Assembly (NCBI GenBank): GCA_004168015.1
Contig: SEYW01000011.1
Span: 1-64,000 of the forward strand
Reading direction: 5' to 3'
Length of the DNA stretch: 64,000 bases
Source of the DNA: Methylolobus aquaticus
Lineage (GTDB): Bacteria > Pseudomonadota > Gammaproteobacteria > Methylococcales > Methylococcaceae
Position 1 is the first letter of the stretch. Each line of letters opens with the position of its first letter. Positions 35,725 through 45,471 of this stretch are shown here, in pieces. Made by a program: the position numbers and the translations under genes. The notes beneath the pieces are model-generated. The model had not been told where the DNA came from. It ran no database searches and saw only the letters and a program-made list of their open reading frames with translations.

Positions 35725-36873
35725 TCAGTCGGTTCCGGTGTGGCGCTGAACGATCTCGGCAAACGCATCGAAGCCCTCGATAAAGGCGTCGGTGACATCC
35801 GGATCGAAGTGACGGCCCCGTTGCGCGGCGATCATTACGCGGGCTTGATCGAGCGGGAACGCCCTCTTATAGACGCGTGGAGACACGAGGGCATCGAACA
35901 CGTCGGCCAGCGCCATCAGCCGCGCGCACACCGGGATTCGCTCCCCCGCCAGTCCATCGGGGTAACCGGCGCCATCCCACCGCTCGTGATGCGACCGCGC
36001 GATATCCTTGGCGACCGAGAGAAACTCCGGTGGCTCGTCGATGTCTCGCTCCGCCCGTTCGATCGCGGCAGCGCCCAGTTCGGCATGCGTCCGCATGACA
36101 CTCCATTCCGCGGCGGTCAACGCGCCGGGCTTGCGGAGAATGTGATCCGGGATGCCTACCTTCCCTATGTCATGCAGTGGCGCCGAAAGGATTACGAGTC
36201 GGATGGCGTGCGCATCCAGTGAATCGCGGAAGCGGGGGTGATCCTGCAGACCGTTTGCCAACAGCCGCACGTAGGCTTCGGTACGCAGGATGTGGTTACC
36301 GGTTTCGGGGTCCCGCATCTCGGCCAGGTGCGCGAGGGCCCGGATCGTGAGGTGCTGGATCAGGTCGTTCTCGGCCATGCGCCGGGAGACTTCCGTTTCC
36401 AGGAAGGAATTCTGATCGCACAGCCAATCCCGGGCTCTCTTGGCGTCGATCTGCGCGCGAACCCGAGCCAGAACGACAGCAGGCTGAATGGGCTTCGTAA
36501 TGTAGTCGGCGGCCCCGAGGCCGAGACCATGCGCGACTTGAGCCGCCTCATCCAGCCCCGTCAGGAAGATCACCGGAATGTTCCGTGTGACGGGATCCGC
36601 ACGCAGCCGTTCGAAGACTTCGTAGCCGTCCACGTCCGGCATCATCACATCGAGCAGCACGAGGTCCGGAATCGGCTCGCGCCGGGCGTAGTGGAGCGCC
36701 GCTTGACCGCAGTTCGCAACTTTCACACGATACCCGGCATCGCTGAGCAGCGCGCCGAGGACCTGCAGATTCTCGGGCACGTCATCCACCAGCAGCAGTG
36801 TGCGGGACAGGTTTCCGCCATCAAGGTCGCAGCTGTTCATTCTTGGACTCGGTACGGCTGGCCTGATCATTAA
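35725..36873 (-). CDS. REC-HD-GYP c-di-GMP phosphodiesterase
   Basis: 382 residues from the ATG at 36873, preceded by a ggggacagtta ribosome site; the ATG at 36840 is an alternative. The receiver domain has LLVDDVPENLQ and VLLDVMMPDVDGYE. The HD-GYP domain has APLHDIGKVGIPDHIL, HHERWDGAGYPDGL and the HD pair. It degrades c-di-GMP when phosphorylated. It lies upstream of the kinase operon on the same strand, 228 bases away. Confidence 0.93.
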   Translation of the reverse strand, partial: LMIRPAVPSPRMNSCDLDGGNLSRTLLLVDDVPENLQVLGALLSDAGYRVKVANCGQAALHYARREPIPDLVLLDVMMPDVDGYEVFERLRADPVTRNIPVIFLTGLDEAAQVAHGLGLGAADYITKPIQPAVVLARVRAQIDAKRARDWLCDQNSFLETEVSRRMAENDLIQHLTIRALAHLAEMRDPETGNHILRTEAYVRLLANGLQDHPRFRDSLDAHAIRLVILSAPLHDIGKVGIPDHILRKPGALTAAEWSVMRTHAELGAAAIERAERDIDEPPEFLSVAKDIARSHHERWDGAGYPDGLAGERIPVCARLMALADVFDALVSPRVYKRAFPLDQARVMIAAQRGRHFDPDVTDAFIEGFDAFAEIVQRHTGTD

Positions 36874-37336
36874 CTGTCCCCACAGGCCGAATGTCACGCC
36901 CCGTCGAGTCCCCTGCCGAAGAAGAGTTCCGCGGGCGCAAAGCAAACCCGGCACGCGCCGCAGGTCGTATGCTGACCCGGTCGCGGCACCCGCCGATGAG
37001 CACCCATTCCCCCCTACGCCGCAGGGATTATACCGAACGACAGGGGTTGCGGACGGCGTGTTTGGAAACCTCGCGTTCGAGCACTCGGGCCCGGCGCTAG
37101 ACCCGTGAGATCGGGCTTCGATCAGACGGAACGGATGTCAATCGTGGTCGGAATGAGCGTCAGCGGCTGCCAACGGCAACCACCGCGACTCGATCAGGGG
37201 CATCAAGGATGCGCCGGATTCCGTTCGAAGGCTTGTATTTGTCAGCCACTCGTTACTAGACTGCCGGCGTCGGTAAAGCGCCCCAATCGCCGGTACGCCG
37301 ACGGGACTCGAACCACACCACGAACGGAGTAGGAGC
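36874..37336. other. Intergenic, divergent promoter region
   Basis: Between the divergent HD-GYP gene and the gene at 37337. I see no gene, clear promoter or repeat. An agtaggag ribosome site directly precedes the start at 37337. Confidence 0.3.
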
Positions 37337-37837
37337 ATGGCCACGAAAGCTGATTTCTCGATGGCGGAATGGCAAACATTGCGGGATGCGCCGCATCTCG
37401 TCGTCATCGCCGTGGCCGCTGCCGGCGGCAGCGGGCTGTTCGGCAGCCTGAAGGAAGCGATCGCACCCGCGGGCGGTATCGTCGAAGCGTTGAAAGGAGG
37501 CAACGCCTTGCTCCGGGACGTCTGCGCAAAGGAGGAAATCAAGGCCGCGATCGACACGTTGAAGGATCAGTCGAAGGCCGAAGACCTTCAGTCAATTCAG
37601 GCCGTTTTCCGGCAGCGGGCGATCGAATCCTCGCGGGACGCGGTCGATATATTGAAAAACAAGGGGTTGAGTGAAGATGCGGCAGCCTATGCTGACTTCA
37701 TCAAGAATCTCGGTGACCGGGTCGCCAACGCCGCCAAGGAAGGGTCGTTCCTGGGCTTCGGTGGTGAACGCGTCAGCGAACCGGAACGGATCCTGCTCAC
37801 GGAGTTGGCCGAAGCCCTACTCGTCGCCTCCGCCTAG
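37337..37837 (+). CDS. Conserved hypothetical, helical stress-type protein
   Basis: A 166-residue protein starting [18 protein letters not shown], then a glycine-rich stretch ([21 protein letters not shown]) and helices ([34 protein letters not shown]). No transmembrane segment or enzyme motif. Strong ribosome site (aggag). It precedes the YidB-LysM gene by 145 bases in the same direction and may share its transcript. Confidence 0.6.
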   Translation: MATKADFSMAEWQTLRDAPHLVVIAVAAAGGSGLFGSLKEAIAPAGGIVEALKGGNALLRDVCAKEEIKAAIDTLKDQSKAEDLQSIQAVFRQRAIESSRDAVDILKNKGLSEDAAAYADFIKNLGDRVANAAKEGSFLGFGGERVSEPERILLTELAEALLVASA

Positions 37838-37982
37838 TGCGGCAGCGGCAACCCGCACCGGCCCGTACGCGGCCCCACCCGGGAGCGACGACCGGAGACC
37901 CTCGGCCCCGTTTCGCCGCAACCGGTGCGGCGGGCCGTCGAGACATCCCCCGACAGCACTATATCCATTCAGGAGATATCTG

Positions 37983-38666
37983 ATGAGTATTTTCGACGAC
38001 TTGTTGAAGTCAGCTTTGGGCGGCGGCTCCACGCCGGCACCGTCCCAAACTCAGACCCTGGTTCAGGGGGCCCTCGAGATGCTCAACAGCGCCGGGGGCG
38101 TGCAGGGCATCACCGAGAAATTCAAACAGTCGGGGCTCGGCGACCTCGTCGCGTCCTGGGTCGGTACGGGCGAAAACAAGCCGATCAGCGCCGAGCAGCT
38201 AACGGAAGTGCTGGGCCCGGACAAAGTGGCGTCGCTCGCGCAACAGGCCGGAATTCCTGCCGAGAATGGCGCGCAGGCCCTGAGTCAGGTGTTCCCGGCC
38301 CTGCTCGACAAGCTGACCCCCGAAGGCATCATGCCGGACAAGGACCAGTTGATGACGATCGGAAAGGTCATCCTGGGCGGTGTCGGCGTGGCCGCCGCTG
38401 CCAAGGCTGCGGCCTCAATGTTCGGTAAAAAGGGGGATGAAGCGGCCGTCGCGGAAGCGGCAACCGCGGGCGCTGCGGCAGCACCGAATGTCGCGGCAAT
38501 GGCGTCGGCCGTGACCCACACGGTGGTCTCGGGCGACACGCTGTCGAAAATCGCCAAACAGCATCTCGGCGACGCGAATGCCTGGCCGCGCATCTTCGAA
38601 GCCAACCGGGACGTGCTCGACAACCCCGACCGCATCTTTCCGGGTCAGGTATTGCGCATTCCCTGA
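37983..38666 (+). CDS. YidB-like (DUF937) protein with C-terminal LysM
   Basis: 227 residues. The N-terminal DUF937/YidB domain spans about residues 1-120 ([39 protein letters not shown]), then an alanine-rich linker, then a LysM domain at 177-227 ([38 protein letters not shown]). There is no signal peptide, so it is cytoplasmic like the potassium-binding YgaU/Kbp, which its LysM half resembles. A ribosome site aggag lies 7 bases before the ATG. Confidence 0.8.
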   Translation: MSIFDDLLKSALGGGSTPAPSQTQTLVQGALEMLNSAGGVQGITEKFKQSGLGDLVASWVGTGENKPISAEQLTEVLGPDKVASLAQQAGIPAENGAQALSQVFPALLDKLTPEGIMPDKDQLMTIGKVILGGVGVAAAAKAAASMFGKKGDEAAVAEAATAGAAAAPNVAAMASAVTHTVVSGDTLSKIAKQHLGDANAWPRIFEANRDVLDNPDRIFPGQVLRIP

Positions 38667-38682
38667 GCGCTCACCCAGCCGG

Positions 38683-38704
38683 CGCGGCGCTTTTCAAGCG
38701 CCGG
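38683..38704 (+). terminator. Candidate hairpin terminator after the LysM gene
   Basis: cggcgctt / aagcgccg form an 8-bp stem with a three-base ttc loop, 17 bases after the stop. No T-run follows, so it could instead be a transcript-stabilising hairpin. Confidence 0.35.
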
Positions 38705-38721
38705 CGCCCGGGGGACTGAAA

Positions 38722-38735
38722 AACCGTTCACACCC
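38722..38735 (+). repeat. Solo end of the MITE-like element
   Basis: aaccgttcacaccc matches 14 of 14 bases of the terminal inverted repeat of the element at 18886-19042. No second end is found nearby. Confidence 0.35.
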
Positions 38736-38790
38736 AAGCCGCGGCGCCCTCTACTCCGGGACCGCGGCTCATCCCTCGGCAATCGAGCCG

Positions 38791-39126
38791 TCAGAAGTGC
38801 AGCGGGCCCGAGCCCAGTTGTTCCCACATCACGTCCGAGCCCTCGCGGGACGCATCTTCCAGCAGCTTGATCAGGGGCAGCGCGCGCTGCCGCAGTGAAA
38901 CCGCCGGCTTCGCCTCGGCCTCTTCGTCGTTTTCCGGCGGTGGCTCGGTAGCCCGATCGCCGGCCGTCTGCAGACCCTCCCGCAGCTTCGACAAGGCCTC
39001 CGGAATTTCGGCGGCGAGCACCGCGCCCGGGACGGCGCCGGTACGGCCCATCATCCGGATCAACTGCACGGCAATGTCGCCGAACAAGGTCACGCGGCCT
39101 ACTTCGCTCTCGAAGGTAACCAACAT
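38791..39126 (-). CDS. DUF1840 protein
   Basis: A 111-residue cytoplasmic protein with the family pattern MLVTFESEVGRVTLFGD, the ALRQRAxPLI segment (LRQRALPLIKLLEDA) and the terminal VMWEQ. The centre is an acidic, low-complexity linker (ENDEEAEAK). The function is unknown. It is followed on the other side by the GST gene on the same strand, with 19 bases between them. Confidence 0.85.
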   Translation of the reverse strand: MLVTFESEVGRVTLFGDIAVQLIRMMGRTGAVPGAVLAAEIPEALSKLREGLQTAGDRATEPPPENDEEAEAKPAVSLRQRALPLIKLLEDASREGSDVMWEQLGSGPLHF

Positions 39127-39145
39127 CGTTCTATACCCCTGACGT

Positions 39146-39754
39146 TCAGCCGACGAGGCCTTCGGCCTGCATCGCGGCCTGCACCGCCGGCCGGGCGCTG
39201 GCGCGCCCGAGGTAAGCGGCCAGCACCGGCCAGGGCGTCAGATCAACCTTATGGAATGCCGTCCAGCCGAGCACCGTGCACAGGTAGGCATCGGCCACGG
39301 TAAAGCGGTCGCCCATTAGCCAGTCCTTGCCGGCCAGGGCGGTCGCGAGGAAATCGAAGCGCTTGGATAGCAGCGCCAGCGCCGCCTGCCGCGTCGCCTC
39401 GGGCGTGGCCGGATTCCACAGCGGTCCGAAGCCCTTGTGCACTTCGGTCGCGATGAACGCCAGCCATTCCATCAGGCGGTAGCGCTCCATGGAACCGGCG
39501 GGCGGCACCAGACCGGCATCGGGCTTCTGGTCCGCCAGGTACTGCAGAATGACCTGATCCTCGGTCAGGAGTTGACCGTCGTCGAGGATCAGCGCCGGCA
39601 CGTAGCCCTTGGGGCTGATCGCGCGAAACTCGGCGCCGGTCTCGGTCTTGCCGGTCGCGAGATCGACCCTTTCGAGATCGAAGGCGAAGCCGCCTTCATG
39701 CAGCACGATATGGGCCGCGAGCGAGCAGGCCCCGGGATAGTAATAGAGCTTCAT
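39146..39754 (-). CDS. Glutathione S-transferase
   Basis: 202 residues from the ATG at 39754. The N-terminal thioredoxin fold has KLYYYPGACSLAAHIVL, with Tyr, Ser and Cys near the expected active-site position of beta-class GSTs, cis-Pro in YVPALIL and the glutathione-binding LTEDQVILQYL. The helical C-terminal domain has FTVADAYLCTVLGW. It probably conjugates electrophiles with glutathione. Confidence 0.9.
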   Translation of the reverse strand: MKLYYYPGACSLAAHIVLHEGGFAFDLERVDLATGKTETGAEFRAISPKGYVPALILDDGQLLTEDQVILQYLADQKPDAGLVPPAGSMERYRLMEWLAFIATEVHKGFGPLWNPATPEATRQAALALLSKRFDFLATALAGKDWLMGDRFTVADAYLCTVLGWTAFHKVDLTPWPVLAAYLGRASARPAVQAAMQAEGLVG

Positions 39755-39858
39755 GGCGCAGTTCCTGGCAGTGGTTCGAGTCCGGGACAACGGCGGCCGC
39801 CAGCCCGGGGCGCTATTCTAACCCGCAGCCGGATTCTCCGTTGGCTCGGGCCGCGCCG

Positions 39859-41490
39859 CTACAGGATGAAATCGGTCGACAGGAAGGCCGAGGCGCGTTC
39901 GGTGACGATCGCTCTGATGATGCCCTTGTTCAATTCGTTCTGCTTGGCCGCGACCAGCGTGCGTATGCTGAACGCCCGCAGCGCGTCGGACACCGACAGC
40001 GTCCCCTCGGCCGAGTCCTTCCGCCCGGTGAACGGCAGAGAGTCCGGACCGCGCTGGCACTGACTGTTCAGATTCACGCGGCAGACCTGGTTGACCAGCG
40101 GATCGATCAGGTCGGCGAGCGCGGCAGGATCGGTGCCGAAAATGCTGACTTGCTGCCCATACTCGGACTCGGCAATGTAGCGCATCGGTTCGCCGATGTC
40201 GTCGAACGGACAAACCGGGACCACGGGCCCGAACTGCTCATCGCGATATAGCCGCATGGCCGGTGTCACCGGGTGAACGACCGCGGGCCGCATGAAGCTC
40301 GCATGGCTTTGCCCGCCGCCGTTGACGATGTGCGCGCCGTGCGAAAGCGCGTCTTCGACGAGTCCGCGCAAGTAGTCGATCTTGCCGGACTCCGGCAGCG
40401 GCGTCAGCTGCACCCCCGGCTCCCATGGCATGCCGGCCGGCAGCGTATCGACAGCCGCGCAGAACTGGTCCAGGAAATCCTCGATGATCGATGCATGGAC
40501 GAACAGGATCTTCAGTGCCGTGCAGCGTTGACCGTTGTAGGAAAGACTGCCGAGCACGCACTCCCGGACGGCGAGTTTGATATCCGCGTCGGGCAGGATA
40601 ATGCCCGCGTTCTTGGCTTCGAGTCCCAGGATGGACCGCAGCCGGTGGGGTTTCGGGTGCTGGTGCTTCAACAGATCGGCGACCCGGCTGGAACCGATGA
40701 AGGCCAACACGTTGATCCGGCCCGAAGCGAGGAGCGGCGCGATCACCCGCTGCCCCTCGCCGTAAACGGTATTCACGACGCCTGGCGGGAACGCGTCGCG
40801 GAACGCCTCCAGCAGCGGCCGGTGCAGCAGGACACCGAGCTTGGGCGGCTTGAAGATAACCGTGTTGCCCATGATCAAGGCCGGGATCAGCGTCGTAAAG
40901 GTTTCATTGAGCGGATAGTTATACGGCCCCATGCACAGCGCGACGCCCAGCGGCGCCCGGCGCACCTGCGCGATGACGCCCATTTCGATGACGAACCGCG
41001 ACGACACCCGGTCGAGTTCCTTCAACGCATCGATGGTGTCACGGATGTAGTCCACCGTGCGGTCGAACTCCTTCTCGGCATCGGGCAGGGTCTTGCCGAT
41101 CTCCCACATCAGCAGCCTGACGACCTCGGTGCGGACCTCACCCATCCGCAGAGCGAAATGTTCCACGTGACGGATACGCTCCTCGATAGGCAGCGTGGGC
41201 CATAGGCCGCGCCCGTTGTCGTAGGCGCGGCAGGCAGCATTGAGCACTTCCAGCGCCTCGGTCTCGGTCAGGAGCGGATAGCTGCCGACCAGGCAGGGTT
41301 CGGGGCCGACCCCCGCCTCGATGCACACCGGCGAATGGACGTCCTGCAGGGGGCCGGGCCAAGCGACGAGGCGCCCGTCGCAAAGATAGTCACGCTGGAC
41401 CAACGGGACGCCGAGCCGGTGCGGCACCGGTATGTCATCTTCCCGTGGAAAGAAGCCCGCGAATCGCGGGTCGCGTTGGTTGCCTGTCAC
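39859..41490 (-). CDS. gapN: Non-phosphorylating glyceraldehyde-3-phosphate dehydrogenase (GapN-type ALDH)
   Basis: 543 residues from the GTG at 41490, which has gaggtgg just before it; the longer frame to 41571 adds no ALDH-like sequence. Catalytic Cys in NGQRCTALK, general base Glu in LGLEAKNAGI, cofactor segment MGPYNYPLNET and VIFKPPK, C-terminal QRGPDSLPFTGRKDSA. The GapN-like SSRFVIEMGVIAQVRRAPLG region favours NADP-dependent oxidation of glyceraldehyde 3-phosphate directly to 3-phosphoglycerate. It is divergent from the LeuB-like gene. Confidence 0.82.
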   Translation of the reverse strand: MTGNQRDPRFAGFFPREDDIPVPHRLGVPLVQRDYLCDGRLVAWPGPLQDVHSPVCIEAGVGPEPCLVGSYPLLTETEALEVLNAACRAYDNGRGLWPTLPIEERIRHVEHFALRMGEVRTEVVRLLMWEIGKTLPDAEKEFDRTVDYIRDTIDALKELDRVSSRFVIEMGVIAQVRRAPLGVALCMGPYNYPLNETFTTLIPALIMGNTVIFKPPKLGVLLHRPLLEAFRDAFPPGVVNTVYGEGQRVIAPLLASGRINVLAFIGSSRVADLLKHQHPKPHRLRSILGLEAKNAGIILPDADIKLAVRECVLGSLSYNGQRCTALKILFVHASIIEDFLDQFCAAVDTLPAGMPWEPGVQLTPLPESGKIDYLRGLVEDALSHGAHIVNGGGQSHASFMRPAVVHPVTPAMRLYRDEQFGPVVPVCPFDDIGEPMRYIAESEYGQQVSIFGTDPAALADLIDPLVNQVCRVNLNSQCQRGPDSLPFTGRKDSAEGTLSVSDALRAFSIRTLVAAKQNELNKGIIRAIVTERASAFLSTDFIL

Positions 41491-41696
41491 CTGATCCACC
41501 TCTGCTGCGCCGGATATTGCTAGATCAATTCTGCGCGCGCGAGGGTAGGCGTCACAATTCGCCAGTCGCAAAACAGACTGTTCGGGCTGGGTCCACCCGC
41601 CGGCAGGTCAGTGGCAGGCGCGTGCTTCGGATAAACTATGCGCCGGCAACGCCGCGGTATGCGGCCTGGTTCAATGCGAGTCGAAGAAACCACAAC

Positions 41697-42809
41697 ATGA
41701 AGTCATACAAACTGGCCATTCTGGCGGGCGATGGGATCGGACCCGAGATCACCCGCGAAGCGGTGAAGGTCCTGAAACTGATCGAACAGCGCAACGACAT
41801 CCGATTCGAACTGCTCGACGCACCGTTCGGAGGGCACGCCTATTTCGAATACGGCCACTCATTCCCGGAGCAGACCAAGGCGATCTGCGACGCGGCCGAC
41901 GCGATCATAAAGGGGCCCATCGGTCTGAGCTACGAGGAATCGCAGAAGATTCCGGTGGACGAGCAGCCGGAGCGCGGCGCCCTGCTGCCGCTGCGGGCCC
42001 GTTACCAGACCTACGCCAATTTCCGGCCGGTTTCGCTGCCGAAGCCGCTGGCGCACTTTTCGCCGCTGAAGCCCGAGATCGTCGGCGACGGCATCGATAT
42101 CGTGATCGTGCGTGAACTGGTCGGCGGGCTCTATTTCGGCCACAAGGAAGTCGGCGTCAACGAGCAGGGCCTGCGCTACGTCCGGGAAACGCTCGAATAC
42201 GACGAGGAACAGATCAGCCGGATCCTGCACGTCGCGTTCAAGCTCGCACAACGCCGCAAGAAGGTGCTGCACAACATCCACAAGAGCAATGTGTTGAAGT
42301 CCAGCGTGCTGTGGAATGAGGTTCTGGCCGAAGTGGCGCAGGACTACCCGGACGTCAAGGTGGTCCAGATGCTGGTCGATGCGGCGGCGACGCATCTGTG
42401 CCTGAACCCGCGGCAGTTCGACGTGATGGTCATGGAGAACATGTTCGGCGACATTCTCAGCGATCAGGCCGGCGGCATCCTGGGCTCGCTGGGTCTGATG
42501 CCCTCCGCCTGCCTGGGGCCCGACAAGGCCTACTACGAACCGTCCCATGGCTCGGCGCCGGACATCGCAGGTCAGAACATCGCGAATCCGTACTCGATGA
42601 TCGGTTCGGTCGCGATGATGCTCGAGAACAGCTTCGGGATGTTCGAGGAAGCGAAGAACGTCTGGGACGCGATGCAGGGCGTATTCGCCGACGGCTATTC
42701 GACACCGGATCTGTCGAGGCCGGGCGCCGGCGTCAAGATGATCTCGACGGATGCCTTCGGCGACCGGGTCGTCGAAAAGCTGAAGGCCATGCCGCGGGTC
42801 GCGGCCTGA
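41697..42809 (+). CDS. 3-isopropylmalate dehydrogenase-like beta-decarboxylating dehydrogenase
   Basis: 370 residues. Conserved isocitrate/isopropylmalate motifs: LAGDGIGPEIT, YANFRPVSLP, VRELVGGLYFG, HNIHKSNVLKSS, the metal site MLVDAAATH and ENMFGDILSDQAGGILGSLG, and the nucleotide loop EPSHGSAPDIAGQNIANP. The Asp-binding loop suggests NAD. LeuB in leucine synthesis or the equivalent step of the citramalate route are the likely roles; the converging gene at 42826-44394 is the matching synthase. Confidence 0.85.
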   Translation: MKSYKLAILAGDGIGPEITREAVKVLKLIEQRNDIRFELLDAPFGGHAYFEYGHSFPEQTKAICDAADAIIKGPIGLSYEESQKIPVDEQPERGALLPLRARYQTYANFRPVSLPKPLAHFSPLKPEIVGDGIDIVIVRELVGGLYFGHKEVGVNEQGLRYVRETLEYDEEQISRILHVAFKLAQRRKKVLHNIHKSNVLKSSVLWNEVLAEVAQDYPDVKVVQMLVDAAATHLCLNPRQFDVMVMENMFGDILSDQAGGILGSLGLMPSACLGPDKAYYEPSHGSAPDIAGQNIANPYSMIGSVAMMLENSFGMFEEAKNVWDAMQGVFADGYSTPDLSRPGAGVKMISTDAFGDRVVEKLKAMPRVAA

Positions 42810-42825
42810 GCCCGACGCTACCCCG

Positions 42826-44394
42826 TCAGCCGCGGCGCCATTCGGAAGCCGCGGCTGATTCCCACCGCGTTTCCTGCAACTGCCGGTTGATCAGCCGGAT
42901 CGTCGCCAGTACGCCAGCGAACACCTGGTTGGCATGCACGCCGCGGGTCATGATCGTCTTGTTGTTCGGTCCTTCCCAGTTCACGATACATTCGGTCAGC
43001 GCACTGGTATTGCCGCCCTTGGCGATGCGAATTTCGTAGTCGATCAGCTTGGGCAGATGGTAGCCGGTCGGCTCCAGAATCTGCTGGATCGCCTTGATGA
43101 ACGCGTCGAAACCGCCGTTGCCGTAACCGGTTGCGGCACGTCGCTCGCCGTCTAGATCCACCTCGATGTTCGCGGTCGATTCCTCGTGCAGGTTGCTGGT
43201 CACCGAGCAGTCGAGCAGCCTGACGTGCTGATAGTCTCGGCTTTCCATCGCATCGGCGATGATGAACGGCAGATCGTCCAGCGTCATCAGATGTTTCGAA
43301 TCGCCGAGTTCCACGATGCGAGCCAGCACTTTCGCCTGTTCGTCCGGAGACAGTTCTAGCCCCAGCGCTTCGAGATTCTTGGCCAGCGAGGCCTTCCCGC
43401 TCATCTTGCCGAGCGCATAGCTGCGGGTGCGCGAAAAGCGCTCGGGTTTAAGCTTGCTTTCATACAATCCGCCCTTGCGGTCGCCGTCCGCATGGATGCC
43501 CGCCGTCTGGGTGAAAACGTCGGCACCGACGATGGGCGCATTGCCGGGAATCCATTTGCCGGAAAAGTTTTCGACCATCTTGCTGACCCGGACGATGTGC
43601 TGTTCGTCGATCGAGAGGTCCAGATTCAGCTTGTCGCGCAGCACGACGGCGACTTCCGCCAGCGACACGTTCCCGGCCCGTTCGCCGAGACAGTTGACCG
43701 TACAGTGGATCGAGGACACTCCCGCACGCACCGCTGCCATGACGTTGGCGATCGCCAGACCGTAGTCATTGTGCGGGTGGAAGTCGAACTGTAGGCCCGG
43801 GTAGCGCCGGATCATGTCCGACAGCGCCTCGTAAACCTCGCTCGGAGCCATCACGCCCAACGTATCCGGCAACATGAAATGCGAGATGCCCAGGTCCTTG
43901 AGACGGTCCATGAGCCGGAAAACGTAGTCGGGGCTGTCACGATAGCCGTTCGACCAGTCCTCGAGGTAGGTATTGACGCTCAGACCCTTGGCAAACGCGT
44001 AGTCCACGGTCTGCTCGATCTTCGCGACATGCTCCTCGAGCGTGCAGCGCAACTGGGCGTGGCAGTGTTTCTCGCTGCCCTTCGTCAACAGGTTGATGAC
44101 TCTGCCGCCAGTTTCGACGATCCAGTCGACGCTGCGGGTGTGGTCGACGAAACCCAGCACCTCGACCCGCCCGTCGAACCCGGCCTCGACGGCCCAGCGG
44201 TTGATCCGCGCCACGGCTTCCTTTTCGCCGGACGAGACCCCGGCCGAAGCGACTTCAATCCGGTCGACGCGGAGCGACTTCAGCAAGGCTTGCGCGATGT
44301 TGACCTTTTCGTCGGGCGAAAACGAAACGCCCTGGGTCTGTTCACCATCCCGCAGGGTGGTGTCCATCAGTTGGATATGTCGGGGTCGATTCAT
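42826..44394 (-). CDS. 2-isopropylmalate / citramalate synthase family enzyme
   Basis: 522 residues from the ATG at 44394; a GTG at 44403 is possible. The HMGL-like TIM barrel has LMDTTLRDGEQTQGVSF, the metal histidines in FHPHNDYGLAIAN and a CLGERAGNVSLAEV segment. The C-terminal LeuA allosteric domain has LLDCSVTSNLHEESTANIEV and RGVHANQVFAGV. Its length matches LeuA/CimA with a regulatory domain. It sits beside a LeuB-like gene, so branched-chain amino acid synthesis via isopropylmalate or citramalate is inferred. Confidence 0.85.
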   Translation of the reverse strand: MNRPRHIQLMDTTLRDGEQTQGVSFSPDEKVNIAQALLKSLRVDRIEVASAGVSSGEKEAVARINRWAVEAGFDGRVEVLGFVDHTRSVDWIVETGGRVINLLTKGSEKHCHAQLRCTLEEHVAKIEQTVDYAFAKGLSVNTYLEDWSNGYRDSPDYVFRLMDRLKDLGISHFMLPDTLGVMAPSEVYEALSDMIRRYPGLQFDFHPHNDYGLAIANVMAAVRAGVSSIHCTVNCLGERAGNVSLAEVAVVLRDKLNLDLSIDEQHIVRVSKMVENFSGKWIPGNAPIVGADVFTQTAGIHADGDRKGGLYESKLKPERFSRTRSYALGKMSGKASLAKNLEALGLELSPDEQAKVLARIVELGDSKHLMTLDDLPFIIADAMESRDYQHVRLLDCSVTSNLHEESTANIEVDLDGERRAATGYGNGGFDAFIKAIQQILEPTGYHLPKLIDYEIRIAKGGNTSALTECIVNWEGPNNKTIMTRGVHANQVFAGVLATIRLINRQLQETRWESAAASEWRRG

Positions 44395-44587
44395 GCGGAT
44401 CACGGAGCCCTGCGGAGGCGGGTCACTGGTGTGCGTTGGCGGGCGGCGATCGGACAGCCAGAGCCCTGGGACTCACAGCGTGTTGGGGTGCGCTCGCGGG
44501 CCCCGCACGATGCCCTGCGCTGCGAGGCTTGTCAAGAACCCGTAACGCCAGCCCGGACGGGGATGCGTGCCTCAGGCGGCCGGCATC

Positions 44588-45100
44588 TCATGCACGGCGA
44601 CGCAGGAAATACCAGGACACGCCAAGGAAGGCGAGCGCCGGCAGCAAGTTTCGGGTAATCAGCCACATCGCATTCGGGACCCGATAGACGAAGCCCCAGA
44701 AACGATCCCGGTTATCGGGTGAATACTCGTTCGGCAAAAAACACGCCGTGTAGGTGTGCCAGCTGCTGTCGAAGGTGAAGCACTTCGCCGTTTCCTTCAT
44801 GAAGAACCCGTCCTGACGCGGGTTCAAGGATTCCTCCTGATAGACCGACGACATGACGTTTACCGCAGCCTTGAGCTTCTCGCTCTGGCTGCCGGGGTTC
44901 TGCTCGAACTCAAAACTAAAGTTCTGACCAGTTTCCTTGACCGTGTAGAGAAAGGCTCCGGCCTTGCTGTAGTAGGTGTAGGTACCTGCGCCCGCGGCAC
45001 CACCGGGTTCGGGAAACAACGCGGTTGCTGTGAGTAGCGCGGCGAGCAGGGACGACAGGCCGGGGCGCGCTGCGCCGGCCGGGGCGGGTCTTGCTGTCAT
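44588..45100 (-). CDS. Exported protein with C-terminal membrane anchor
   Basis: 170 residues from the ATG at 45100 (gaggg nine bases before). An N-terminal signal peptide (SSLLAALLTATALFPEP), a soluble domain with YTYYSKAGAFLYTVKE and a paired CFTFDSSWHTYTACF, and a C-terminal helix WLITRNLLPALAFLGVSWYF ending in arginines. Likely a periplasmic domain held at the inner membrane. No family recognised. Confidence 0.6.
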   Translation of the reverse strand: MTARPAPAGAARPGLSSLLAALLTATALFPEPGGAAGAGTYTYYSKAGAFLYTVKETGQNFSFEFEQNPGSQSEKLKAAVNVMSSVYQEESLNPRQDGFFMKETAKCFTFDSSWHTYTACFLPNEYSPDNRDRFWGFVYRVPNAMWLITRNLLPALAFLGVSWYFLRRRA

Positions 45101-45471
45101 TGTTCTTCCCTCGGTGTGCGACCGACCTACGATGTCGCCGGTGCGTGCATTATAGGTCTCGGCCCGGCGGCATGGGCGCATTGCCCCTGCATTCCGACGG
45201 AGGCGCTCAGCGGCACGCCGCACTCTGGGCGAGCGCTCGTTAATAACCTAAAGGAATTTACTTCTGATCATTTATTCCTTCTCGCACCAGAAGATAGGGA
45301 TTAACATCGATCGCGAAGTGCAACCCGGTCCACTCGACGACGAGACGACAATCGAGCCTGAACGATGCGCCAAAACACGCTTGGCGGCATGATCCCAGGC
45401 CCGGATTGCGCTCGGCTTTCCATGCAACCGCTGCCATCCGCCAGAGGCAGCGCCGATTGAGGACCGACGTC
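45101..45471. other. Intergenic with AT-rich inverted repeat
   Basis: No gene is seen. An AT-rich patch at 45240-45300 contains aaggaat at 45252 and attcctt at 45275, inverted with 16 bases between. This could be an operator or a divergent promoter for the neighbours but is unproven. Confidence 0.3.
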
